From the NCBI GenBank assembly GCA_964371055.1, contig CAYJLF010000021.1, positions 41,799 to 105,798 on the forward strand: DNA of 64,000 nucleotides, written 5' to 3'. The stretch comes from CAYJLF01 sp964371055. Its GTDB lineage: Bacteria; Eisenbacteria; RBG-16-71-46; CAIMUX01. Numbering within the stretch: the stretch's first letter is position 1; every line of letters starts with the position of its first letter. The notes below the pieces were generated by a model. That model did no database searches. It saw nothing but the letters and a program-made list of their open reading frames with translations, and was not told the DNA's origin. The translations under genes and the position numbers were made by a program. Positions 52,210 to 60,922 of the stretch are shown here, piece by piece.

Positions 52210-53196
52210 TCAGGGCAGGCGGCGCAGCCAGGTGGCCCCGACCAGCGTCTCCAGGAGGAGCAGCAGGAGGGCCGGCAGCGCCAGCCTGGAACCGAACTCC
52301 GAATAGTTCACCCACTCGCGGGTCTCGACCCGCGTCTTCTCCATCCGATCGATCTCGCCGAAGATCCGGTCGAGCGCCGCCGCGTCCGTGGCGCGGAAGT
52401 AACGCCCACCCGTGATCTCGGCGATGCGCGTCAGCGCCGCGTCATCGACCTGGGCCGGCATCTGGACGTAGCGTTTGCCGAAGACCGGGTCCTCCACCGG
52501 ATAGGGTGCATCCTCCATCGTGCCGACGCCGATCGGGTAGACCTTGACGCGCAGCGATCGAGCCAGCTCGGCGGCGGTGAAAGGATCGATGGTGCCGGCG
52601 TTATTCCGCCCGTCGGTCAGGAGGATCAAAACCCGGCTCTTGCCCGGCAGGTCCTTCAACCGGTTCACGCCGTTGGCGATGGCCATCCCGATCGCGGTCC
52701 CGTCGCGAATATCGCCGAACGTCACCTCGTCGATCAGCCGGCGCAGCACCTCGTGGTCGGTCGTGATCGGCGCCTGGGTGTAGCTGTCGCTCGCAAAGAC
52801 GACGAGCCCGATCCGATCGTTGGGTCGCCCGGCGATGAACTTCTTGGCCTGTTCCTTGGCGACGAAGAGCCGGTTGTCGGGTTGAAAGTCTTCCGCCTTC
52901 ATGCTCCCCGAGATGTCGAGCGCGAGCGCGATGTCGATCCCCTCGCTGGTGATCTCGACCTGCCGCTCGCCGAACCGCGGGCGAGCCAGGGCCACGACGA
53001 GGAGCATGAGAGCGAGGACGCGGAGGAGCGGCCAGAACGACCGCAACATCACGCGCCTGCCCCGCGGTCCGGCCAGGAGGCCGAGGTCGGAGAAGCCGGC
53101 CGCCGGTTCGAGGTCGCGACGCCGCGCCCACCGCCACCAGAAGGCCAGTAACGGCAGAGGCAGGAGGAAGAGAACGCCGGGCCAGACGAAGCTCAT
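52210..53196 (-). CDS. BatA-type VWA protein
   Basis: 328 aa. Membrane segments at about 5-22 and 52-70, VWA domain about 86-270 with MIDAS DISGSM, Thr in RDGTAIGMAI and LLTDGRNN, and a C-terminal membrane helix (LALPALLLLLLETLVGATWL). Start overlaps the preceding gene's stop (ATGA); the next gene begins 9 bp later. With BatB it forms a pair of membrane-tethered VWA domains facing the periplasm, activated in many such systems by the MoxR ATPase encoded upstream. Confidence 0.88.
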   Translation of the reverse strand: MSFVWPGVLFLLPLPLLAFWWRWARRRDLEPAAGFSDLGLLAGPRGRRVMLRSFWPLLRVLALMLLVVALARPRFGERQVEITSEGIDIALALDISGSMKAEDFQPDNRLFVAKEQAKKFIAGRPNDRIGLVVFASDSYTQAPITTDHEVLRRLIDEVTFGDIRDGTAIGMAIANGVNRLKDLPGKSRVLILLTDGRNNAGTIDPFTAAELARSLRVKVYPIGVGTMEDAPYPVEDPVFGKRYVQMPAQVDDAALTRIAEITGGRYFRATDAAALDRIFGEIDRMEKTRVETREWVNYSEFGSRLALPALLLLLLETLVGATWLRRLP

Positions 53197-54233
53197 TGCG
53201 GCACGACCTCCCCGGCGGAAGGCTCGGCCAAGCGGCGCGCCGCCGTGCGGCGGACCCAGGCGAGAGCCCCCTCGGCCGCGGCCTCGGCCTCCGCCAGCAG
53301 CCGCTCCTGCTTCGCGAATTTAACGAGATCCCCCTCCGATAGCCACTGCGCGAGGTACTCCCGATCCTCCGGCGCGAGATCCGCGATCAAAGACGCGCGG
53401 GCGAGGATCTCGAGGCGCGTCTCCTCCACGGCCGGAAAATCGAATCGGTCCTCGAGGTAGCGCCGGAAGAGGAGAGAGAGCTCGAAGTAGTACTCCCGCA
53501 CGCGTCCCTGCTCCGGCAGGCGCGCCGCGCGCAGGGCGGCGAGACCCTGTTCGAAGGCGATTTCCGGCGGCAACGCCGGCGCCGGAATCGACGCCGCGCG
53601 CGAAACCGCCTGGCGGCGGCGGCGCCGGTACCAGCGCGCCAACCACCACGCGGCCAGCGCCGTTCCCGCGGCGAGGAGCGCCCAGACCCACCAGAGAGCG
53701 CGTTCCAACCGCACCGGCTTCTTCAGGTCCTTCAGGTTGGCCAGGTCGATCGTCCCTTGGAGCACCGATCCAACCTGCACCGGCACAGGCCGGGACCAGG
53801 CCACCAACGTGTCGCCTTCACCGCGCGCCCAGAGGAGCGCCAGGGCCGGCAGCGTGTCCGGACCGGCGCGGAAGAGCGTCACGCGAGCTTCGCGGCTCAC
53901 CTCGATGCGCCCATCCTTGGTCGCCTGGACGGGCGGATCCGCCTCGAGCACGACGAACGACTCCAGGCTGTCGGCCAAAGTCGGCAGGATCAGCGTCGCG
54001 CCGACCGGGGCCGACGCCGTGAGCCGCAATGGAATCGGATCTCCCACCGTGATCGAGTCGCGTGCCAGTACGGCGCGGAACGAGAGCTCCGGCGACGGAA
54101 CGAGCTCGGCGCACGCCTGGGGACCGGACAGGAGGGTGGCGAGGAGCGTCAGGGCGAGCACGGTCAGCGCCGAGGCCCACTGCGGCCACGATGCGGAGCG
54201 TCGCCCCGCCGGCCGAGCGCAGACGCGCGTCAT
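53193..54233 (-). CDS. DUF4381-like Bat-operon membrane protein
   Basis: 346 aa from ATG 54233, overlapping the DUF58 stop (ATGA). Signal peptide about 18-42 (LTVLALTLLATLLSGPQACA). A beta-rich periplasmic domain (about 45-170, FRAVLARDSITVGDPIPLRL) resembling BatD repeats, one membrane helix (about 185-205), then a cytoplasmic helical part (EQGLAALRAARLPEQGRVRE, YYFELSLLFRRYLEDRFDFP, EETRLEILARA) typical of the protein often found between DUF58 and BatA. No enzyme motif. Role: Bat/MoxR complex component. Confidence 0.8.
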   Translation of the reverse strand: MTRVCARPAGRRSASWPQWASALTVLALTLLATLLSGPQACAELVPSPELSFRAVLARDSITVGDPIPLRLTASAPVGATLILPTLADSLESFVVLEADPPVQATKDGRIEVSREARVTLFRAGPDTLPALALLWARGEGDTLVAWSRPVPVQVGSVLQGTIDLANLKDLKKPVRLERALWWVWALLAAGTALAAWWLARWYRRRRRQAVSRAASIPAPALPPEIAFEQGLAALRAARLPEQGRVREYYFELSLLFRRYLEDRFDFPAVEETRLEILARASLIADLAPEDREYLAQWLSEGDLVKFAKQERLLAEAEAAAEGALAWVRRTAARRLAEPSAGEVVPQ

Positions 54234-55201
54234 CCCCGCCCCCGGCGCCGCGCGCGGGTCCGGAAGTAGCGGTGCAGCGGCGCCACCAGGTCGCCATCGG
54301 TCGAGAGGAAGACCGGTTCCACCCCCGCCCCCCGGAACCGCTCCGGCAACGCGCGCCGCGCCATCTCGTCTGCCCTCCCGGCCTGGGACGCGCGGGTCGC
54401 GGCATCGGAGGTATCGACCAGCCGTCGCGCCCCCGTCTCGAGATCCTCCAGCTCGACGAGACCGACATCGGGGAGCTGTCGCTCGGCCGGATCGGTCAGC
54501 ACCAGCGGGATCACCTCGTGGCGGCGCGCGGCCAGGGCCAGCGCCTGGTCGTACCCCTCGTCGAGAAAATCGGAGACCAGAAAGACGATGCTGCGCCGCT
54601 TGAGGACTCTTCCGGCGGTCTCGCACGCGGAGGCAATCGACGTCGGCCGTCCCGCTCCCTCCCGCCCCGCCAGCACCTCCCGCACCACGCGCAGGGCATG
54701 GCTGCGTCCCTTGCGGGGCGGGATCCACTTGTCCGGGCCGGCGGAGAAGAGGAGGCATCCGACCTTGTCCTGATTCGCGAGCGCCGAGAAGGCCAGGATC
54801 GCGACCAGTTCGGCCGCCGCCTCGACCCGCGCCCTCCCCCGCGAACCGAAGCGGGTCGATCCCGACTGGTCGACGAGGAAGACGACCGTCAGTTCCCGTT
54901 CCTCGTGGAAGATCTTGACGAAGGGATGGCGCATGCGCGCCGTCACGTTGCGATCGACCAGGCGGATGTCATCGCCCGGCGAGTACTCCCGGACCTCGGC
55001 AAACTCGATGCCGCGCCCCTTGAAGACGGAGTGGTATTCGCCGCTGAAGAGATCCTGCACCAGGCGACGGCTTCGGATCTCGACCCGACGGACGCCGCGC
55101 AGCAGGCGCAGCGCATCGTCTTCCTCCTCGGCGCGACGCCGATCCCGCTCTTCCAGCCAGGAGAGCGGCTCCGGCCGCCGCCGGCGCAGGAACCCGAGCA
55201 T
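54230..55201 (-). CDS. DUF58 protein of the MoxR/Bat operon
   Basis: 323 aa from ATG 55201; an in-frame GTG at 55228 is an alternative. Family signature: RRVEIRSRRLVQDLFSGEYH, GRGIEFAEVREYSPGDDIRL, DRNVTARMRHPFVKIFHEER and VVFLVDQSGSTRFG, a VWA-like fold with DQSGS in the MIDAS position, then FLVSDFLDEG. No membrane helix, so cytoplasmic. DUF58 proteins nearly always follow a MoxR ATPase and are thought to be its substrate or partner. Confidence 0.9.
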   Translation of the reverse strand: MLGFLRRRRPEPLSWLEERDRRRAEEEDDALRLLRGVRRVEIRSRRLVQDLFSGEYHSVFKGRGIEFAEVREYSPGDDIRLVDRNVTARMRHPFVKIFHEERELTVVFLVDQSGSTRFGSRGRARVEAAAELVAILAFSALANQDKVGCLLFSAGPDKWIPPRKGRSHALRVVREVLAGREGAGRPTSIASACETAGRVLKRRSIVFLVSDFLDEGYDQALALAARRHEVIPLVLTDPAERQLPDVGLVELEDLETGARRLVDTSDAATRASQAGRADEMARRALPERFRGAGVEPVFLSTDGDLVAPLHRYFRTRARRRGRG

Positions 55202-55244
55202 CCCGCCCCCTTCTCCCCGCCTCACCACCCGGTCCGCATCCCGC

Positions 55245-56231
55245 TCACGGAACCGCGACGCGCTCGAGGATCTCGCGAACGAGGTCGTCGGTGGTGACCT
55301 CCTTCGCCTCGGCCTCGTAGGTCAGGATGAGCCGGTGGCGCAGGACGTCGGGGGCCAGCGCCTTGATGTCTTCCGGCGTCACGTAGGCGCGCCCCTGGAG
55401 GAACGCATGCGCCCGCGCCCCCTGCAGCAGGAAAAGCCCGGCGCGCGGCGACGCGCCGAAGCCGATCATCCCCGCGACCGGCAGACCGTACTCCGCCGGC
55501 CGCCGCGTCGCCTGCACGAGATCGAGCACGTAGTCCCGGATCTTTTCGTCGAGGTAGACCATCCGGACCGCCTCGCGGGCGCGCTCGATCCGCCCCGCGT
55601 CGGCCACCGATCGCACCTGGGGGAGCGGCGCGCCGGTCATCCGGTCAAGCACCAGCTTCTCCTCTTCCCGCGACGGGTAGTCGACCTTGATCTTGAGCAT
55701 GAAGCGATCGAGCTGCGCCTCCGGGAGCGGATAGGTGCCTTCCTGCTCGATCGGGTTCTGGGTCGCGAGGACAAGGAAGGGCTGCGGGAGCGCATAGCTC
55801 GCGTGGCCGATCGTGACCTGGCGCTCCTGCATCGCCTCGAGCAGGGCGCTCTGCACCTTGGCCGGGGCCCGATTGATCTCGTCGGCCAGGACCAGGCTGG
55901 CGAAGATCGGCCCGAGGCGGGTGTCGAAGTCGTTGGTCTTCGGATTCCAGACGAGGGTTCCGGTCAGATCGGCCGGGAGGAGATCGGGGGTGAACTGCAC
56001 GCGCGAGAAGGTCACGGAGAGAGCCTGCGCGAGGGTGCGGACCGCCAGGGTCTTCGCCAGACCCGGCACCCCTTCCAGCAGCAGGTGACCGTCGGCCAGG
56101 AGCCCCACCATCAGGCGTGTCGTCAGTCCCTTCTGCCCCACGATGACTTTGCCGACCTCGGTCAGCACATCCTGCGCCAGGCCGGCCTCTCGTTCGATCA
56201 TCTGCTGAATCTGTCGGATGTCAGGATGCAC
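55245..56231 (-). CDS. MoxR-family AAA+ ATPase
   Basis: 328 aa from GTG 56231 with GGAGGAGGAGGGGG upstream; earlier in-frame sequence is antisense-like. Walker A EGVPGLAKT, FTPDLLPADLTG, Walker B LVLADEINRAPAKVQSALLE, sensor 1 LVLATQNPIEQEGTYPLPEA and arginine-finger region DRFMLKI. C-terminal lid: YVTPEDIKALAPDVLRHRLI. MoxR ATPases act as chaperone-like activators of VWA proteins. First gene of the Bat operon, 148 bp after the HIT gene, with its own candidate promoter. Confidence 0.93.
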   Translation of the reverse strand: MHPDIRQIQQMIEREAGLAQDVLTEVGKVIVGQKGLTTRLMVGLLADGHLLLEGVPGLAKTLAVRTLAQALSVTFSRVQFTPDLLPADLTGTLVWNPKTNDFDTRLGPIFASLVLADEINRAPAKVQSALLEAMQERQVTIGHASYALPQPFLVLATQNPIEQEGTYPLPEAQLDRFMLKIKVDYPSREEEKLVLDRMTGAPLPQVRSVADAGRIERAREAVRMVYLDEKIRDYVLDLVQATRRPAEYGLPVAGMIGFGASPRAGLFLLQGARAHAFLQGRAYVTPEDIKALAPDVLRHRLILTYEAEAKEVTTDDLVREILERVAVP

Positions 56232-56296
56232 GACGCCCCCTCCTCCTCCGGGTCTCGGCCGCGGCCGCCCCGCGTGGACAGCCGCGGACCGGGGGA

Positions 56297-56325
56297 ATTG
56301 TACTCGCTCGAACTCGCCAGGTTCC
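56297..56325 (-). promoter_or_regulatory. Candidate promoter of the MoxR-Bat operon
   Basis: Minus strand: GGAACC (56325-56320), 17 bp, TACAAT (56302-56297), about 66 bp before the MoxR GTG. The -10 is near consensus for housekeeping sigma; the -35 instead resembles the GGAAC element of ECF sigma factors. Confidence 0.4.
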
Positions 56326-56360
56326 CGGGCCGCGACGACTGGAGCCACGTCCAGGACCGA

Positions 56361-56390
56361 GCCCGGGATCAGCCCGGGATCAGCCCGGGG
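56361..56390. repeat. Tandem 11-bp repeat at the end of the HIT gene
   Basis: On the plus strand GCCCGGGATCA occurs at 56361-56371 and 56372-56382 and is followed by a partial third copy GCCCGGG. The repeat overlaps the HIT stop codon. It could be slippage-prone or weakly terminator-like. Confidence 0.7.
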
Positions 56391-56724
56391 GCCACCCCAT
56401 GGAGCGGCCGCCCAACAGATGGAAATGCAGGTGGAACACCGACTGCCCGGCGGGCGCCAGGCAGTTGTGCACAATCCGGTATCCGGTCGACGCCACGCCG
56501 AGCGCCTCCGCCAGGACGGGGATCCGCGTCCAGATCCGGCCGAGCAGAGCCTCGTCCGCGGGGGTGATGTCGTTCGCCGTCGCGATGTGCCGGCGCGGGA
56601 TGACGAGCACGTGGACCGGCGCCTGCGGGCTCAGATCATGGAACGCGATCCAGTCCTCTTCCTGCGCCGCGATCTTCGCGGGAATCGTCCCCGCCGCGAT
56701 CCGGCAGAAGATGCACTCCTCCAT
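56380..56724 (-). CDS. HIT (histidine triad) family hydrolase
   Basis: 114 aa. MEECIFCRIAAGTIPAKIAA start (two Cys typical of HINT-like proteins), HVLVIPRRHIATANDI, and the triad FHLHFHLLGGR near the C-terminus with catalytic His. Hydrolyses nucleoside phosphoramidates or adenylated intermediates in related proteins. Typical length. Lies between glyA and the MoxR operon on the same strand. Confidence 0.93.
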   Translation of the reverse strand: MEECIFCRIAAGTIPAKIAAQEEDWIAFHDLSPQAPVHVLVIPRRHIATANDITPADEALLGRIWTRIPVLAEALGVASTGYRIVHNCLAPAGQSVFHLHFHLLGGRSMGWPPG

Positions 56725-56746
56725 GGCCGTTTCCCTCCGTGGCCTG

Positions 56747-57994
56747 CTAGGACTCGAGCTCCGGATAGAGTGGGTACCTCCGCGTCAACTCCCGCACCCC
56801 GATGCGCACCTTCGCGATGCTCCCCGCGTCGCCCCGGGCATCCAGCACGTCGGCGATCCAGCCGGCGATCTGGTCCATCTCGGCCTCGCGCATCCCGCGC
56901 GTCGTCAAGGCCGGGGTGCCGATCCTGAGACCGCTCGTGACGAACGGCGACTGCTTGTCGAACGGCACGGTGTTCTTGTTCGTCGTGATGCCGGCCTCCT
57001 CCAGCCAGAGCTGCCCCTTCTTGCCGGTCAGCTCCTGCGGAGAGAGATCGAGCAGGAAAAGATGCGTGTCGGTCCCGCCCGAGACGACGGCGTACCCGCG
57101 CTCGATCATCCGCTTGGCCAATCGCTGCGCGTTTGCCACGACCTGGCGCTGGTAGGCGCGGAACTCCTCCGTCATCGCCAGCTTGAAGCAGACCGCCTTG
57201 GCCGCGATCGTGTGCATGTGAGGGCCGCCCTGCATCCCCGGGAAGACCGTCTTGTCGATCGCGGGCTGACGTTCGGCGTCACAGAGGATGAGGCCGCTGC
57301 GCGGTCCCCGCAGCGTCTTGTGCGTCGTCGAGGTCACGATTTGCGCGTGGCCGACCGGCGAGGGATGCACGCCGGCGGCGACCAGCCCCGCGATGTGCGC
57401 CATGTCGACGATGAGGATCGCGCCGACGGCGTCGGCGATCGCGCGGAAGCGAGGAAAGTCGAGGGTGCGGGCGTAGGCGCTGGCCCCCGCGACAATGATG
57501 GCCGGCCGGTGTTCCTTCGCGAGCGCCTCGACCTCGTCCATGTCGATGGTGCTCGTAGCGGCGGAGACCCCGTACGGCACGACCTTGAAGAAGCGCCCCG
57601 AGAAGTTGACCGCCAGTCCATGCGTGAGATGCCCGCCGTGCGACAGGTTGAGACCCAGCAGGGTATCGCCCGGGTTCGCCACCGCGAAGAAGGCCGAGAG
57701 GTTGGCCGCGGCGCCCGAGAGGGGCTGCACGTTGGCGTGCGGCGCCCCGAAGAGCTCCTTCGCCCGGTCGATCGCCAGGCGCTCGGCGATGTCAACCTGC
57801 TCGCAGCCGCCGTAGTACCGCTTCCCCGGATATCCTTCGGCATACTTGTTCGTCATCACCGAGGACATCGCCTCCAGCACGGCCGGATGCGTGAAGTTCT
57901 CCGAGGCGATCATCTCGAGCGTGTCGCGCTGCCGGTCCAGCTCACCGCGTACGGCCGCCGCGATCTCGGGGTCGATCTGCTTGAGGTAACCCAT
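56747..57994 (-). CDS. glyA: Serine hydroxymethyltransferase
   Basis: 415 aa from ATG 57994 with GGAAGGAGGA upstream. PLP enzyme interconverting serine and glycine with tetrahydrofolate. Motifs: ENFTHPAVLEAMSSVMTNKY, AEGYPGKRYYGGCE, VQPLSGAAANLSAFFAV, LSHGGHLTHG, VDMAHIAGLVAAG, TSTTHKTLRGPRSG (PLP Lys), FPGMQGGPHMH and SGLRIGTPALTTRGM. Complete and of normal length. Followed by the HIT gene; a stem-loop at 58050-58072 lies just upstream. Confidence 0.97.
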   Translation of the reverse strand: MGYLKQIDPEIAAAVRGELDRQRDTLEMIASENFTHPAVLEAMSSVMTNKYAEGYPGKRYYGGCEQVDIAERLAIDRAKELFGAPHANVQPLSGAAANLSAFFAVANPGDTLLGLNLSHGGHLTHGLAVNFSGRFFKVVPYGVSAATSTIDMDEVEALAKEHRPAIIVAGASAYARTLDFPRFRAIADAVGAILIVDMAHIAGLVAAGVHPSPVGHAQIVTSTTHKTLRGPRSGLILCDAERQPAIDKTVFPGMQGGPHMHTIAAKAVCFKLAMTEEFRAYQRQVVANAQRLAKRMIERGYAVVSGGTDTHLFLLDLSPQELTGKKGQLWLEEAGITTNKNTVPFDKQSPFVTSGLRIGTPALTTRGMREAEMDQIAGWIADVLDARGDAGSIAKVRIGVRELTRRYPLYPELES

Positions 57995-58049
57995 CCCATC
58001 CTCCTTCCGCCGGACGACAACGCCGGCGATCCTCCGCCCACTCGTCCGC

Positions 58050-58072
58050 GGCGCCCCACAACCCGGGGCGCC
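58050..58072. terminator. 8-bp stem-loop between the phosphatase and glyA genes
   Basis: GGCGCCCC (58050-58057) pairs with GGGGCGCC (58065-58072) around ACAACCC. Downstream of the minus-strand phosphatase stop at 58139 and upstream of glyA. No T-run. Confidence 0.4.
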
Positions 58073-58138
58073 TGCGCTGCGCGCCTGCGTCCCTTCCGCG
58101 GCGCCCCGCACTCCGCGCTGTTCGCGGCTCGCGGCGCG

Positions 58139-58651
58139 CTACTCCCCCTCCAACACCTCCCGGGCCGGCGATTCCGCCTCCTCGACCAGGCGGAGGATCC
58201 GCGGGAACGCCACGCGGAGCAGGTGGTCCAACTCCTGGTAGGTGGCGTCGTAGAACTCCTGCTCGCTCCCGTAGGGATCGACCACGCCGATCGGGTCGCC
58301 TTCCTCCGGATCGGCGAAGGTCGTGAGGACATGGACCTTCCCCTCGGCCGCCGGCTCCCGTTCCACGATCTCCTCGAGGTGCACCGGCTCCATCGTCAGG
58401 ATCAGGTCCGAGTCCCGGATCATCTGCGCATCGATCGGACGCGACTGGTGTTCCGCGAGAGAGATCCCCTCGCGCCCGGCGGCGACGGACGAACCGCGAC
58501 TGGCCGCGGAACCGGCGGGCGCCCACGTCCCGGCCGAACGGACCTCGACGCGGTCGGAGAGAGAGTGCCGCTCGACCAGCCGCCGCAGGATCCCTTCCGC
58601 CATCGGGCTGCGACAGATATTTCCGGTGCAGACGACCAGGATCCGATACAC
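58139..58651 (-). CDS. Low-molecular-weight protein phosphatase
   Basis: 170 aa from GTG 58651 with GGGAGG upstream. Active-site loop C8-TGNIC-R14-S at the N-terminus (CX5R-S) and the general acid Asp in VVDPYG. The residue after Asn in the loop is Ile12: tyrosine-specific enzymes have Ile here, while arginine phosphatases such as YwlE have Thr. The prediction is therefore a phosphotyrosine phosphatase. No tyrosine kinase gene is in the window. Sits between glyA and a GT39-like gene. Confidence 0.88.
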   Translation of the reverse strand: MYRILVVCTGNICRSPMAEGILRRLVERHSLSDRVEVRSAGTWAPAGSAASRGSSVAAGREGISLAEHQSRPIDAQMIRDSDLILTMEPVHLEEIVEREPAAEGKVHVLTTFADPEEGDPIGVVDPYGSEQEFYDATYQELDHLLRVAFPRILRLVEEAESPAREVLEGE

Positions 58652-58727
58652 ACGACCTCCCGGGCAACGCCCACAGTCAATGGACGTTACGGGCTGGCGG
58701 CGCTGCTCGTCAAGGAGTTGCGGCGGC

Positions 58728-60350
58728 TCACCTGGGGACAATCCGCATGATGCTGTCCCGGTTCAGCATCTTGGACCCGGCCTCGGTTTCTCCGCTCGCG
58801 ATGTAGTCCCGGTCCTGAAAAGCGCCGCCCAGCTCCAAAAGCCAGACTAAGGCGAGGACCCCGAGCAGGATCCGGCCGGAGCGTCGACCGGGGCGCGCTG
58901 AGTCCGCTTCCCTCCCTGAGGCGAAGAGCCTCGCGTGGAGAAGACCCGCGCCCGCCGCCACCGCCACCCCCTCGATGCCGCCGAGAAACGGCAGCAGCAG
59001 CGCCCCCTGGCGGGCGTAGCCGAAGAAAGCCGCGGTGGCGAGGAGGGTGAGCCCAAAAAGGAGCGCCGTCAGCCCGAGCCATGCGCGCCCGCGCCGCGAG
59101 ACCTGCCCGGCACGGCCGGTCGTGAGGATCCAGGCCCCGATCGCCAGAAGGACGAGGTGGACCGGCACCGCGGCGGGGTTGTCGGGCGTCATCAGGTCGA
59201 CCGGATACCGTGTTCCCGAGCGTCCCCCGGGGAGATTCCACTGGGTCCAACCGAGCCGCAGGCTGCGCGCGAGGAGCGACCACTTGCGCAGCACGAGGGC
59301 ACCGAACGCGCGCGGCTCCCGCCCGATGAACGCCGCGCCATCCTTGTACCCGTGCAGGAACGCACGGCGGTGCTGCGGGTCGTGCAGGTCGAGTCGGCTC
59401 TGCTGCAGGCCGCTCGTGAGCAGCGAGCGGGAGAAGTAGCCGGGTGCCCCTTCATGGTTCGCGAGCGCGAAGTTGAGCGGGCCGTAAGCCGTGGTGACGA
59501 CGAAGGTCGGCAATGGCTCCAGGCCGGCCGCCTTGGTCGACGCGTTCACGCGGGTCAGGGTCACGCCGTTGCGCACCGTCCAGGGGGCCAGGGTCAGAGC
59601 GACCGCGGCGGCGGCGAGCCCCCACGGCCGAAGCCTCACGCGCGGAGCCGATCGCCCGGCCCGCCACGTTCCCAGAACCAGGAGTGCCAGCGCCAGGCCG
59701 ATCCCTTCCGCCCTGGTCAGGGAGAGCAGTCCGAGCAGAAGGCCCAGGAGCAGCGGCCGCCCCGGGCCGACGCGGGTGGCGTGCGCGGGGGCCGCGGCAT
59801 CGAGATCGACGAAGAGGAGGAGCGCCGCGGTCAACAGCAGCAGGTAGAGCCCTTCGCTGACCGCAGCGGTGGCGAGGAGGGAGAGCCCGAACGACCAGGC
59901 GGCGAGAAGTGCGCCGGCCAAGGCCGCGCCCGGCGTCAGGAACCGGCGGAGCAGCAGCCAAAGGAGCGGGACCTGAACCGCATGGATCGCCGCCAGGACG
60001 ATCCGCAGCACGAGGTGCGGCGCCGGGTTGCCCAGGAGGCCGTGGAGCAGCGCGAGGAGACCGGGAAAGAGCGGCGGGTGGAACGGTATCCCGCCGTCAT
60101 ACGGCTGGCCGCGCAGGAGGGACATCGCATAATGGTAGAAAGTCTCGGCGTCACCCTCGTAGAAGACCGGAAACGGCCAGCCGCGATCGACGCTCCCGAG
60201 TTGGAAGAAGAGACGATGGGTGAAGGCAAGAGCCCACAGGATGAGCCCCCCCACGACGACGCGATCGAAGGGGCCGAGGGAGGCGCCCTTAGCCCCGCGG
60301 CCGGAGCCAGCATGATTCCGGTTCGTGGCGGTGCCGTCTTTCGGGATCAC
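58728..60350 (-). CDS. GT39/ArnT-like membrane glycosyltransferase
   Basis: 540 aa; GTG start overlaps the lipoprotein stop (GTGA). About ten membrane helices. After the first helix the loop reads YEGDAETFYHYAMSLLRGQP, with an acidic residue in the position of the GT-C catalytic Asp, then PFHPPLFPGLLALLHGL. The periplasmic C-terminal region includes LHDPQHRRAFLHGYKDGA. The pattern matches lipid-linked sugar transferases of the GT39 (PMT_2-like) type. Acceptor unknown; may add sugar to surface proteins or lipids. Confidence 0.8.
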   Translation of the reverse strand: MIPKDGTATNRNHAGSGRGAKGASLGPFDRVVVGGLILWALAFTHRLFFQLGSVDRGWPFPVFYEGDAETFYHYAMSLLRGQPYDGGIPFHPPLFPGLLALLHGLLGNPAPHLVLRIVLAAIHAVQVPLLWLLLRRFLTPGAALAGALLAAWSFGLSLLATAAVSEGLYLLLLTAALLLFVDLDAAAPAHATRVGPGRPLLLGLLLGLLSLTRAEGIGLALALLVLGTWRAGRSAPRVRLRPWGLAAAAVALTLAPWTVRNGVTLTRVNASTKAAGLEPLPTFVVTTAYGPLNFALANHEGAPGYFSRSLLTSGLQQSRLDLHDPQHRRAFLHGYKDGAAFIGREPRAFGALVLRKWSLLARSLRLGWTQWNLPGGRSGTRYPVDLMTPDNPAAVPVHLVLLAIGAWILTTGRAGQVSRRGRAWLGLTALLFGLTLLATAAFFGYARQGALLLPFLGGIEGVAVAAGAGLLHARLFASGREADSARPGRRSGRILLGVLALVWLLELGGAFQDRDYIASGETEAGSKMLNRDSIMRIVPR

Positions 60351-60922
60351 TTCGACATCCGGTCGCGCAGAGCGCGAAAGCGCTCCACCGAGGCAAGGGC
60401 GGCCGCCAGCCGTGCTTCGCCCCGCTCGAGATCGATCGTGGCTCCCCGCAGAGCATCGGCGCCCGATGCGAGATCGACCCCGGTCTGGGCCGCGTGGCTC
60501 TTCTCCAGCCCGCGCGCGGTGACCTCGAGCGCTTCGACGACTGCGTCGATCGCGACCACGAGGGTGTCGCGCAGCGACTCGGCCCCGGCGGAAAGGCCGA
60601 GGGCGGTCGTCTCGAGGCGAAGCCGGACCAGATCATCACGGCAGCGGCGCAACGCCGCGGGATCCTCTCTCGCCATCGCTTCGACCGATACTCCCATCAG
60701 AGCGCCCAGCGTCTGCCCTGCCGCATCGACGCGGCGCAGCCCGGCGTCGGGAGCACATCCCCCGAGAAGGAGACATCCCAGCAGGACCAGCCCCGCGAGT
60801 CCGCGGGATCGCGCTAGACGGCAGGGCCTCGATCCGACCGGCCTCTCGGCTTCGTCGTGGCCGCGGGGGCGCTCACTCGCTCGCGAGCCGTTCATGGACC
60901 TGGCGCGCGGGTCATCCGCCAT
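60347..60922 (-). CDS. Small coiled-coil lipoprotein
   Basis: 191 aa. The long N-terminal basic region is followed by a signal peptide with lipobox LLGGC at about residues 53-57. An ATG at 60895 would give a shorter, more usual lead; the ATG at 60922 has GAGG upstream and overlaps the Sua5 stop. The mature part (about 130 aa) is almost all helical with heptad-like Leu/Ala/Val spacing (LGALMGVSVEAMAREDPAAL, ALEVTARGLEKSHAAQTGVD). Function unknown. Its stop overlaps the GT39-like start. Confidence 0.7.
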   Translation of the reverse strand: MADDPRARSMNGSRASERPRGHDEAERPVGSRPCRLARSRGLAGLVLLGCLLLGGCAPDAGLRRVDAAGQTLGALMGVSVEAMAREDPAALRRCRDDLVRLRLETTALGLSAGAESLRDTLVVAIDAVVEALEVTARGLEKSHAAQTGVDLASGADALRGATIDLERGEARLAAALASVERFRALRDRMSK

